Below are positions 8,901 through 18,240 of a stretch of DNA of 64,000 nt, in pieces. How positions within the stretch are numbered: position 1 is the stretch's first letter; each line of letters starts with the position of its first letter. The stretch lies in contig JAKZAN010000126.1 of the NCBI GenBank assembly GCA_023053545.1, positions 25,702 through 89,701 on the forward strand. Reading direction: 5' to 3'. The notes beneath the pieces were generated by a model that saw nothing but the letters and a program-made list of their open reading frames with translations, was not told the origin of the DNA and ran no database searches. A program made the translations under genes and the position numbers. This DNA is from Lepidurus packardi (lineage: Eukaryota; Arthropoda; Branchiopoda; Notostraca; Triopsidae).

Positions 8901-11341
8901 TGCTGTATCTCTTCCAACGCTGTAACTTTATGGGCGTACCCGTGAACTACGTACTTTTGTATGGCCTCCTCGTAGTCCTTTTCGTACGCCCTGTCCTTGG
9001 CGAACTTCCGTTCCATCGCCACGAAACGCTGCTCCGCCAAAGCCCGATTGTTCTTGAGGTTGGGCTCTCCCTCACGCCACGGCAGGGCGACTTCGTACCC
9101 GGTTTCGAGCCTCTTCGTCCCTTGAAGAACCATATTGAGGGCCCTCGAGTCTTCGCCTGACAAGGCCGGTCCCCTGCTGTGCTCTGTACCGAAGGATTCG
9201 GTTTCACAGAACTTCCGGAAGCTAACATCGAGCTCTCCGTAAACTCCTCGGATGAGGTTGACGTGCGCTAATCTCGCGGTTCCTTGTTGAATGACTCCTC
9301 TCGCCACCCATCCAAAAGCGGTTCTTACGGCACCAGGTTCTCCTTGTTTCCCATGACGCGTTTCTCTGGGAGTGAGAAGGTGAATATGGTCGCACCCAAT
9401 TAAAATGTTAATTACTCCCCTGGAATCATGTAGTGGTAAGTCTTTCATGTGAGTCCACTCACTCTTCAACTTCGACCACGCAAATTCCGCTGTTGGGCTA
9501 CACACCGTCGGGATTGAGTTCACGCGAATCCACAATGGGCCATCCTCTCCCTCGATCTGGATCTCTGTCTCTTGCGAACGATAGTCACCCCGCTTGCCTG
9601 CTACTCCTCGAAGTTTCAAGTCATTACATTCCCCGGAAAATCCAAGACGTCGCAGGAAAGACTGTTGGATGAGTGAAATGTCGCTCCCTTCATCGATCAG
9701 CATGTTCGCTTTTACTCTTCTTCCCTTGGCGTCGACCACCCGCACGGTCATGACGCCCAAGGCGACCGCTTGTGGTCGGTTTCGTGTTGCATGAGCGGAG
9801 GTTCCTTCGACCGCGGCTTCATTCCTGTGCAGGAGGCGGTGGTGACGGCGCTTGCATCCATTGATGCCGCACTCCCTGCCCGTCCTGCAGTCCTTGGATT
9901 GATGCCTCCCCCGTAGACATGAGAAACATAGTCTTTTCCCTTCTACAGTCTTTATTCGGTCGCTTAGCTGCATAGTTTTGAATTTAGAACACTCTTCTAG
10001 TCGATGGTCATCTCCACAGCTCCAGCAACCTGTTGGCTTGTTGTCCTTAGGAGATTCGGTTGAGGCATTGTTGCTCCTGCCTTTGAGCTTTTTGTCAGCT
10101 TCCTTGGGCGCCTTTTCCTGGTCCTTTGCAATGTCGTACGCGTTTTGGTACGCTGCCGCTCTTGCGCACAGCCACGAGCCAAAACGTTCTAAGTCGTGGC
10201 AGAAGACGCCCGAAGCGCAACCTTCGTTCCATGCCAGACGGTCTTGAATATTCAGCCTCGCCGTGACTCTCTCGATGATGTCCCTTTGGCTGCTGCCCCC
10301 TATACGACTAAGGTCAAACAGGTGAGTTCGCGTACGCTCGGCAAATCTCTTGAAGGCGGTTGGGTTTCCTTTCCCGACTTCAAGTTTCTCCAGGGCTTGA
10401 ATGTGGGCTGCTCTCATGACATCTCTCCGACCGCAGGTTTGCTTGAGTCGGCTCAGCGCTTCCTTGTAGGCGTGCTCTCCTCCGCCGAGGCCATAAACGA
10501 TATCCACGCAATCTCCTCGAAGGCTGGTTCGCAGAATTGCTAATTTCTCCGCGGGGCTTTTCCGCTTCTGGTGAACTAGTGACCTAAAAAGGTCAATCCA
10601 CTGGAACCACTCCAGCGCTAAGCCGGAATATGGTTCCATCATAGGTCCAGCAGACTGGTTTCTGCACTCGGAGCTTTCTTGCTTCGTGATTTCTCTGCCG
10701 CTTACGTATGTGTCGATCCAGTCATCTGGGGCTTCACTCTCGATGTTTTGGCTGTCCAGCCACTCCGACACGCGATGTTTCACTGCGTTTGCTTTGGGTT
10801 GCCGTGGGTTCTTCGCTTTATCCAAAATCTCTTCCAGAGTTCTGGCTAGGCTCTGACTCAAACGTTGTGATATCTGGCTCACGGCGTCAACCAGGTCTAC
10901 GGAGTGATCTTGATCATCGTGTTCGGCATGCTCTGATTTTTCGGATTGAGCTCTGCTACCGACAGCTGGCGAAGGGTTTACTTGGTCGTGAAGGGATGTG
11001 ATTGAAGAGCCGTCCGGATGCTGCTCCCGATAAACGGTTATCGCTTCCGATGCTGCTTCAATTTTACCCCAGTACTTGATCTGGAGGTTCGCTTCCCTTC
11101 CGGCTTCTTCGTCATCATCTTCCAGGAGATCAAAAAGTTTTTCGTTGATGCTCTCGACCTCTTGGTAGGCGTTTCGACATTCCTTCAACCTGCTCTGCAT
11201 TAACCGTTTCGAGTCTTTCTCGCTGATGAAGTGCTCGATATCCTTACAGAACTCGGTGATTCTGGTCCTGAGAGTCGTTCGTTTCCTCTTGAGTTGACGT
11301 ACGTTTACTTTTGGAAACTCTTCGGAATTGGCAGCGGCCAT
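5990..11341 (-). CDS. gag-pol: Bel/Pao Gag-Pol polyprotein
   Basis: One frame encodes about 1783 aa from the ATG at 11341 (context AAGATGG, a strong start); it stays open 47 codons further upstream, but without an ATG (codon GTG at 11482). Numbering from that upstream codon: helical gag N-terminus 55-230; gag domain (DUF1759 type) about 285-450; zinc knuckles at 486-498 and 519-532 (C-x2-C-x3/4-H-x4-C) and a third Cys/His cluster 538-551; A17-type protease with D597-E-G-S; reverse transcriptase with V-A-D928 and Y-M-D1006-D1007; RNase H with D1181, E1225, D1255 and D1301; integrase with H1463, H1468, C1498, C1501 and catalytic D1533, D1596, E1647; C-terminal DUF5641-like domain to 1830. The long spacing between the last two integrase acids (50 residues) is usual for Bel/Pao. 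All key residues are present and there is no stop or frameshift. It should supply particle, cDNA synthesis and integration functions. Confidence 0.96.
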   Translation of the reverse strand: MAAANSEEFPKVNVRQLKRKRTTLRTRITEFCKDIEHFISEKDSKRLMQSRLKECRNAYQEVESINEKLFDLLEDDDEEAGREANLQIKYWGKIEAASEAITVYREQHPDGSSITSLHDQVNPSPAVGSRAQSEKSEHAEHDDQDHSVDLVDAVSQISQRLSQSLARTLEEILDKAKNPRQPKANAVKHRVSEWLDSQNIESEAPDDWIDTYVSGREITKQESSECRNQSAGPMMEPYSGLALEWFQWIDLFRSLVHQKRKSPAEKLAILRTSLRGDCVDIVYGLGGGEHAYKEALSRLKQTCGRRDVMRAAHIQALEKLEVGKGNPTAFKRFAERTRTHLFDLSRIGGSSQRDIIERVTARLNIQDRLAWNEGCASGVFCHDLERFGSWLCARAAAYQNAYDIAKDQEKAPKEADKKLKGRSNNASTESPKDNKPTGCWSCGDDHRLEECSKFKTMQLSDRIKTVEGKRLCFSCLRGRHQSKDCRTGRECGINGCKRRHHRLLHRNEAAVEGTSAHATRNRPQAVALGVMTVRVVDAKGRRVKANMLIDEGSDISLIQQSFLRRLGFSGECNDLKLRGVAGKRGDYRSQETEIQIEGEDGPLWIRVNSIPTVCSPTAEFAWSKLKSEWTHMKDLPLHDSRGVINILIGCDHIHLLTPRETRHGKQGEPGAVRTAFGWVARGVIQQGTARLAHVNLIRGVYGELDVSFRKFCETESFGTEHSRGPALSGEDSRALNMVLQGTKRLETGYEVALPWREGEPNLKNNRALAEQRFVAMERKFAKDRAYEKDYEEAIQKYVVHGYAHKVTALEEIQHPQQYYLPHHGVYKKSATNKKLRIVFDAAATFAGKCLNDALLPGPALQAEIPIVFLKFREFGVAFVADIEAMFSRIRLREEDARFHRFLWKEKGSNVMEVFQMDRLAFGDCCSPFIAIQTVRRTAEDHGADFPEAAEAVTNNLYMDDYLDSKATEDQATTRIKEVSDLLRRGDFNLGKWVSNRPHILDSRNSMDLASLASKEEEFGTKVLGIYWIPLRDVLTSKEVGPHEVKFTRRGLLRILAEVFDPMGFLAPVTVKAKIKHRELGLGGLDWDDEIPLEARQWWQHWLDLLQDLRRAEIPRCLFPDEDAIDYVELHTFNDASQEAVAAVVYVRVVHKDGSVRTNIVMAKTKLTPLKTISVAKAELNAALLGARLTNYVEKGLRRIVERRILWTDSSCVRNWIRGTSSFYKPFVSNRIGEIQTITRPEEWRYVPGSRNSSDLATRSNLHVDRNDLEPWFMGPDFLRREEVTWPRDTPWIINHEEMRHTQEHRSLVTSQICEEVDWESVKPEDCAGFRNLTDPLKNLVKACQWQSFGPDVERLREGVNLAKSSKILAFNPFLGTDELLRVGGRLDAADLPYENKHPVLLPSKHPLTERIIEDFHRRLLHAGINHVLAHLREMYWIVNGREAVKRVRRRCVECKIETARPATQLMGELPRERLDVDSPFSHTSVDYFGPLEIVQGNNRVTKRYGALFTCMVTRAVYLDLARSLSTDDFLLVLRRFISTRGKPLSIYSDNGTNFVGAEKELNQLVEATREDEALKNFCEGRGIRWTFQPPQAPHFGGVHEGLVKSAKRALYKVLAIERENRKGVSEDVLRTLLYEVAGFLNGRPLMYVSSDPKDMRTITPLDFLNQRSSSIPVGQVPKSTPRKLFKYLQHLTTVLWDVWKKHYIPTLTRRSKWLTRQRNFQEGDAVLVLEPNLVRGKWLHGRITEVFRGKDELVRSAMVKTDTGIYHRPIHKLFLLDPDPALE

Positions 11342-11516
11342 CTTGACTGATGGTTGCCCTGGCTGAAGAGACTTCGACTTGAAACGCCCAATGGACTCTG
11401 ACCTCCCGGGTAAACACGACGAAAAAAAACGAACTCGGTGTCGCTGAAGTATCGCTAGCGGCTTGACTCCTCGGAAAAGCACTTTTCACAATATGTTGCT
11501 TGTCTCACAAACCAAC
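11342..11516 (-). other. 5' leader of the Bel/Pao element
   Basis: This is the short untranslated stretch between the primer site and the chosen ATG. The polyprotein frame remains open through 11482 without an ATG, so a longer non-AUG product cannot be excluded, but nothing in the sequence favours it. Confidence 0.6.
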
Positions 11517-11538
11517 CGAATCCGGTTCCGGAGGACCA
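11517..11538 (-). promoter_or_regulatory. Primer binding site of the Bel/Pao element
   Basis: The minus strand begins TGGTCCTCCGG two bases after the 5' LTR end, and the segment ends GGATTCG, which would match a tRNA T-loop arm. The pattern resembles the complement of the tRNA-Tyr 3' end but is one base longer with mismatches near the middle. I am confident of the site and unsure of the tRNA. Confidence 0.75.
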
Positions 11539-11540
11539 AT

Positions 11541-11849
11541 TGTTCTTACGAATATCACTATGCTGAACACCGGCTGGCTAATTTGTCTTTATTATCCATA
11601 TTGGAAACGGACTTACACCGAGTTAACTATGATTGTATATAGGATTCAAATTGATTTGACTCAAGTTACACTTTCAGCACAAAAAAACTCTGTATTTTCG
11701 TATTCGACGCGAGCGACTCCCTTCCGACCCCCAACCTTTTCCACAATAACAACCATACGTCATAATCCCTTCTGTCCTTCAGCTCTTCCTTTTCATCTTT
11801 CAATTCTTCCTTTTCATCTTTATTCCATTCTTCCGTTTTCGCCTCAACA
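11541..11849 (-). repeat. 5' LTR of the Bel/Pao element
   Basis: It is 309 bp, TGTTGAGG... to ...GAACA on the minus strand. A TATATA box at 11641-11636 and an AATAAA signal at 11593-11588 give a normal U3-R-U5 layout, and this copy would drive element transcription leftward. The only difference from the 3' LTR is C at 11545. Confidence 0.97.
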
Positions 11850-11854
11850 CTGGT
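11850..11854. repeat. Target site duplication (right copy) of the Bel/Pao element
   Basis: CTGGT directly follows the LTR end at 11849 and matches 5626-5630. Confidence 0.8.
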
Positions 11855-11861
11855 TTAAACC

Positions 11862-14605
11862 AGGCCTAAACAGGTCTTAACTGATTTAAACTAGTTTATT
11901 AACTGTTTTACACTGGTTTAAACTTGTTTATACTAGTTCAAACTGGTTAAAACTGGTTTACACAGGTCTAAACTGGTTTAAGCGAGTTTATAAACTGGTT
12001 TAAGCTAGTTTATAAACTGGTTTATACCTTTGTAAACAGGTCTAAACTGGTTCTAAATGGCATAAACTGGTTTACACAGGTCTAAACTGGTTTAAACTGG
12101 TTTATACTAGTTGTAACTGGTTTAGACTGGTCTACTCATGTCAAAACTGGTTTACTCATGTCTAAACTGGTTTAAGGTAGTTTATAGACTGGTTTATACT
12201 AGTTCAAACTGGTTTAAACCGGTTTAAACTGGCTTAATCTGGTTTAAACTGGTCAAAACTAGATTATAAACTGGTTTATACCGGTGTAAACAGGTCTAAA
12301 CTGGTTTTAACTGGTATAAACTGGTTTAAACAGGTCTAAACTGGTTTAAACTGGTTTATACTAGTTCAAACTGGTTGAAATTTTTTTAACAGGTCTACAC
12401 TGGTTTAAACTAGTTTATTAACTGTGTTACACTGGTTTAAACTTGTTTATACTAGTTCAAACTGGTTTAAACTGGTTTACACAGGTCTAAACTGGTTCAA
12501 GCTAGTTTATAAACTGGTTTACACCGGTGTAAACAGGTTCAAACTGGTTCTGAATGGTATAAACTGGTTTACACAGGTCTAAACTGGTGTAAACTGGTTT
12601 ATACTAGTTCAAACTGGTTTAAACCGGTTAAAACTGGCTTAATCTGGTTTAAACTGGTTAAAACTAGATTATAAACTGGTTTATACCGGTGTAAACAGGT
12701 CTAAACTGGTTTTAACTGGTATAAACTAGTTCAAACTGGTTTAAATTTTTTTAACAGGTCTAAACTGGTTTAAACTAGTTTATTAACTGTGTTACACTGG
12801 TTTAAACTTGTTTATACTAGTTCAAACTGGTTTAAACTGGTTTACACAGGTCTAAACTGGTTTAAGCTAGTTTATAAACTGGTTTATACCGGTGTAAACA
12901 GGTCTAAACTGGTTCTAAATGGTATAAACTGGTTTACACAGGTCTAAACTGGTTTAAACTGGTTTATACTAGTTCAAACTGGTTTAAGCCGGTTAAAACT
13001 GGCTTAATCTGGTTTAAACTGGTCAAAACCAGATTATAAACTGGTTTATACCGGTGTAAACAGGTCTAAACTGGTTTTAACTGGTATAAACTGGTTTACA
13101 AAGGTTTAAACTGGTTTATACTAGTTCAAACTGGTTGAAATTTTTTGAACAGGTCTAAACTTGTTTTAACTAGTTTATAAACTGGTTTAAAACGTTTTTA
13201 ACTGGCTTAAACTGGCTTAAACTGGTTTAAACCAGGCCTAAACAGGTCTTAACTGATTTAAAATAGTTTATTAACTGTTTTACACTGGTTTAAACTTGTT
13301 TATACTAGTTCAAACTGGTTAAAACTGGTTTACACAGGTCTAAACTGGTTTAAGCGAGTTTATAAACTGGTTTAAGCTAGTTTATAAACTGGTTTATACC
13401 TTTGTAAACAGGTCTAAACTGGTTCTAAATGGCATAAACTGGTTTACACAGGTCTAAACTGGTTTAAACTGGTTTATACTAGTTGTAACTGGTTTAGACT
13501 GGTCTACTCATGTCAAAACTGGTTTACTCATGTCTAAACTGGTTTAAGGTAGTTTATAGACTGGTTTATACTAGTTCAAACTGGTTTAAACCGGTTTAAA
13601 CTGGCTTAATCTGGTTTAAACTGGTCAAAACTAGATTATAAACTGGTTTATACCGGTGTAAACAGGTCTAAACTGGTTTTAACTGGTATAAACTGGTTTA
13701 AACAGGTCTAAACTGGTTTAAACTGGTTTATACTAGTTCAAACTGGTTGAAATTTTTTTAACAGGTCTACACTGGTTTAAACTAGTTTATTAACTGTGTT
13801 ACACTGGTTTAAACTTGTTTATACTAGTTCAAACTGGTTTAAACTGGTTTACACAGGTCTAAACTGGTTCAAGCTAGTTTATAAACTGGTTTACACCGGT
13901 GTAAACAGGTTCAAACTGGTTCTGAATGGTATAAACTGGTTTACACAGGTCTAAACTGGTGTAAACTGGTTTATACTAGTTCAAACTGGTTTAAACCGGT
14001 TAAAACTGGCTTAATCTGGTTTGAACTGGTTAAAACTAGATTATAAACTGGTTTATACCGGTGTAAACAGGTCTAAACTGGTTTTAACTGGTATAAACTA
14101 GTTCAAACTGGTTTAAATTTTTTTAACAGGTCTAAACTGGTTTAAACTAGTTTATTAACTGTGTTACACTGGTTTAAACTTGTTTATACTAGTTCAAACT
14201 GGTTTAAACTGGTTTACACAGGTCTAAACTGGTTTAAGCTAGTTTATAAACTGGTTTATACCGGTGTAAACAGGTCTAAACTGGTTCTAAATGGTATAAA
14301 CTGGTTTACACAGGTCTAAACTGGTTTAAACTGGTTTATACTAGTTCAAACTGGTTTAAGCCGGTTAAAACTGGCTTAATCTGGTTTAAACTGGTCAAAA
14401 CCAGATTATAAACTGGTTTATACCGGTGTAAACAGGTCTAAACTGGTTTTAACTGGTATAAACTGGTTTACAAAGGTTTAAACTGGTTTATACTGGTTCA
14501 AACTGGTTGAAATTTTTTTAGCAGGTCTAAACTTGTTTTAACTAGTTTATAAACTGGTTTAAAACGTTTTTAACTGGCTTAAACTGGCTTAAACTGGTTT
14601 AAACC
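11862..14605. repeat. Two tandem copies of a 1372-bp satellite A unit
   Basis: The landmark CAGGCCTAAACAGG recurs at 11862, 13234 and (as CAAGCC) 14606, each exactly 1372 bp apart. The two copies share private variants such as the AGTTGTAACTGG word and GGTTCTGAATGG, with few substitutions between them. Confidence 0.85.
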
Positions 14606-15420
14606 AAGCCTAAACAGGTCTTAACTAGTTTAAACTAGTTTATTAACTGATTTACACTGGTTTAAACTTGTTTAGACTAGTTCAAACTGGTTTAAACTGG
14701 TTTACACAGGTCTAAACTGGTTTAAGCTAGTTTATAAACTGGTTTATACCTTTGTAAACAGGTCTAAACTGGTTCTAAATGGCATAAACTGGTTTACACA
14801 GGTCTAAACTGGTTTAAACTGGTTTATACAAGTTCAAACTGGTTTATACTGGTCTACTCATGTCAAAACTGGTTTACTCATGTCTAAACTGGTTTAAGGT
14901 AGTTTATAGACTGGTTTATACTAGTTCAAACTGGTTTAAACCGGTTAAAACTGGCTTAAACTGGTTTAAACTGGTCAAAACTAGATTACAAACTGGTTAA
15001 TACCGGTGTAAACAGGTCTAAACTGGTTTTAACTGGTATAAACTGGTTTACACAGGTCTAAACTGGTTTAAACTGGTTTATACTAGTTCAAACTGGTTGA
15101 AATTTTTTTAACAGGTCTAAACTGGTTTAAACTAGTTTATTAACTGTGTTACACTGGTTTAAACTTGTTTATACTAGTTTAAACTGGTTTAAACTGGTTT
15201 ACACAGGTCTAAACTGGTTTCAGCTAGTTTATAAACTGGTTTACACCGGTGTAAACAAGTCCAAACTGGTTCTAAATGGTATAAACTGGTTTACACAGGT
15301 CTAAACTGGTGTAAACTGGTTTATACTAGTTCAAACTGGTTATCCCGGTTAAAACTGGCTTAATCTGGTTTAAACTGGTCAAAACTAGATTATAAACTGG
15401 CTTATACCGGTGTAAACAGG

Positions 15421-15490
15421 TCTAAACTGGTTTACACAGGTCTAAACTGGTTTACACAGGTCTAAACTGGTTTACACAGGTCTAAACTGG
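15421..15490. repeat. Local run of a 20-bp satellite A dimer
   Basis: TTTACACAGGTCTAAACTGG is repeated back to back three times here, and twice again near 24601-24650. Elsewhere it occurs singly, so these are small late slippage-type expansions. Confidence 0.8.
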
Positions 15491-18240
15491 TTTAAACTGG
15501 TTGATACTAGTTCAAACTGGTTGAAATTTTTTTAACAGGTCTAAACTTGTTTTAACTAGTTTATAAACTGGTTTAAAACGTTTTTAACTGGCTTAAACTG
15601 GCTTAAACTGGTTTAAACCAGGCCTAAACAGGTCTTAACTGATTTAAACTAGTTTATTAACTGTTTTACACTGGTTTAAACTTGTTTATACTAGTTCAAA
15701 CTGGTTTAAACTGGTTTACACAGGTCTAAACTGGTTTCAGCTAGTTTATAAACTGGTTTATACCGGTGTAAACAGGTCTAAACTGGTTTACACAGGTCTA
15801 AACTGGTTTAAACTGGTTGATACTAGTTCAAACTGGTTGAAATTTTTTTAACAGGTCTAAACTTGTTCAAACTAGTTTATAAACTGGTTTAAAACGTTTT
15901 TAACTGGCTTAAATTGGTTTAAACCAGGCCTAAACAGGTCTAAACTGGTTTAAACTAGTTTATTAACTGTTTTACACTGGTTTAAACTTGTTTATACTAG
16001 TTCAACCTGGTTTAAACTGGTTTACACAGGTCTAAACTGGTTTAAGCGAGTTCATAAACTGGTTTATACCGGTGTAAACAGGTCTAAACTGGTTTAAGCT
16101 AGTTCATAAACTGGTTTATACCGGTGTAAACAGGTCTAAACTGGTTCTAAATGGTATAAACTGGTTTACACAGGTCTAAACTGGTTTATACTGGTTTATA
16201 CTAGTTCAAACTGGTTGAAATTTTTTTAACAGGTCTAAACTGGTTTAATCTAGTTTATTAACTGTGTTACACTGGTTTAAACTTGTTTATACTAGTTCAA
16301 ACTGGTTTAAACTGGTTAACACAGGTCTAAACTGGTTCAAGCTAGTTTATAAACTGGTTTACACCGGTGTAAACAGGTACAAACTGGTTCTAAATGGTAT
16401 AAACTGGTTTACACAGGTCTAAACTGGTTTACACAGGTCTAAACTGGTGTAAACTGGTTTATACTAGTTCAAACTGGTTTAAACCGGTTAAAACTGGCTT
16501 AATCTGGTTTAAACTGGTTAAAACTAGTTTATAAACTGGTTTATACCGGTGTAAACAGGTCTAAACTGGTTCTAAATGGTATAAACTGGTTTACACAGGT
16601 CTAAACTGGTTTAAACTGGTTTATACTAGTTCAAACTGGTTTAAGCCGGTTAAAACTGGCTTAATCTGGTGTAAACTGGTCAAATCCAGATTATAAACTG
16701 GTTTATACCGGTGTAAACAGGTCTAAACTGGTTTTAACTGGTATAAACTGGTTTACAAAGGTTTAAACTGGTTTATACTAGTTCAAACTGGTTGAAATTT
16801 TTTGAACAGGTCTAAACTTGTTTTAACTAGTTTATAAACTGGTTTAAAACGTTTTTAACTGGCTTAAACTAGCTTAAACTGGTTTAAACCAGGCCTAAAC
16901 AGGTCTTAACTGATTTAAACTAGTTTATTAACTGTTTTATACTGGTTTAAACTTGTTCATACTAGATCAAACTGGTTTAAACTGGTTTACACAGGTCTAA
17001 ACTGGTTTAAGCTAGTTTATAAACTGGTTTATACCTTTGTAAACAGGTCTAAACTGGTTCTAAATGGCATAAACTGGTTTACACAGGTCTAAACTGGTTT
17101 AAACTGGTTTATACTAGTTCAAACTGGTTTAGACTGGTCTACTCATGTCAAAACTGGTTTACTCATGTCTAAACTGGTTTAAGGTAGTTTATAGACTGGT
17201 TTATACTAGTTCAAACTGGTTTAAACCGGTTTAAACTGGCTTAATCTGGTTTAAACTGGTCAAAACTAGATTATAAACTGGTTTATACCGGTGTAAACAG
17301 GTCTAAACTGGTTTTAACTGGTATAAACTGGTTTAAACAGGTCTAAACTGGTTTAAACTGGTTTATACTAGTTCAAACTGGTTGAAATTTTTTTAACAGG
17401 TCTACACTGGTTTAAACTAGTTTATTAACTGTGTTACACTGGTTTAAACTTGTTTATACTAGTTCAAACTGGTTTAAACTGGTTTACACAGGTCTAAACT
17501 GGTTCACGCTAGTTTATAAACTGGTTTACACCGGTGTAAACAGGTTCAAACTGGTTCTGAATGGTATAAACTGGTTTACACAGGTCTAAACTGGTGTAAA
17601 CTGGTTTATACTAGTTCAAACTGGTTTAAACCGGTTAAAACTGGCTTAATCTGGTTTGAACTGGTTAAAACTAGATTATAAACTGGTTTATACCGGTGTA
17701 AACAGGTCTAAACTGGTTTTAACTGGTATAAACTAGTTCAAACTGGTTTAAATTTTTTTAACAGGTCTAAACTGGTTTAAACTAGTTTATTAACTGTGTT
17801 ACACTGGTTTAAACTTGTTTATACTAGTTCAAACTGGTTTAAACTGGTTTACACAGGTCTAAACTGGTTTAAGCTAGTTTATAAACTGGTTTATACCGGT
17901 GTAAACAGGTCTAAACTGGTTCTAAATGGTATAAACTGGTTTACACAGGTCTAAACTGGTTTAAACTGGTTTATACTAGTTCAAACTGGTTTAAGCCGGT
18001 TAAAACTGGCTTAATCTGGTTTAAACTGGTCAAAACCAGATTATAACCTGGTTTATACCGGTGTAAACAGGTCTAAACTGGTTTTAACTGGTATAACTGG
18101 TTTACAAAGGTTTAAACTGGTTTATACTAGTTCAAACTGGTTGAAATTTTTTTTAACAGGTCTAAACTTGTTTTAACTAGTTTATAAACTGGTTTAAAAC
18201 GTTTTTAACTGGCTTAAACTGGCTTAAACTGGTTTAAACC

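Larger units (their letters stand above)
5631..11849 (-). mobile_element. Complete Bel/Pao LTR retrotransposon inserted in satellite A
   Basis: The element is 6219 bp and lies on the minus strand. It has 309-bp LTRs with TGTT/AACA ends, a primer site (11517-11538), a polypurine tract (5940-5950), a single gag-pol frame and a CTGGT target duplication. The two LTRs match at 308 of 309 positions; the one difference is T at 5635 against C at 11545. Every structural part needed for transposition is visible and the frame is uninterrupted, so the copy is recent and may be competent. There is no envelope-like gene after integrase, so it is a plain retrotransposon. Joining the flanks minus one CTGGT gives ordinary satellite A order, so the array was the integration target. 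Confidence 0.97.

Noticed and set aside
8550-9160. Plus-strand open frames inside the Bel/Pao element
   Set aside because: They are short shadows of the minus-strand gag-pol frame with no recognisable domain.
5990-11482. Polyprotein start at 11482 (47 codons longer)
   Set aside because: The codon there is GTG, not ATG. The first ATG in frame is at 11341 with a strong context, so I start the CDS there.
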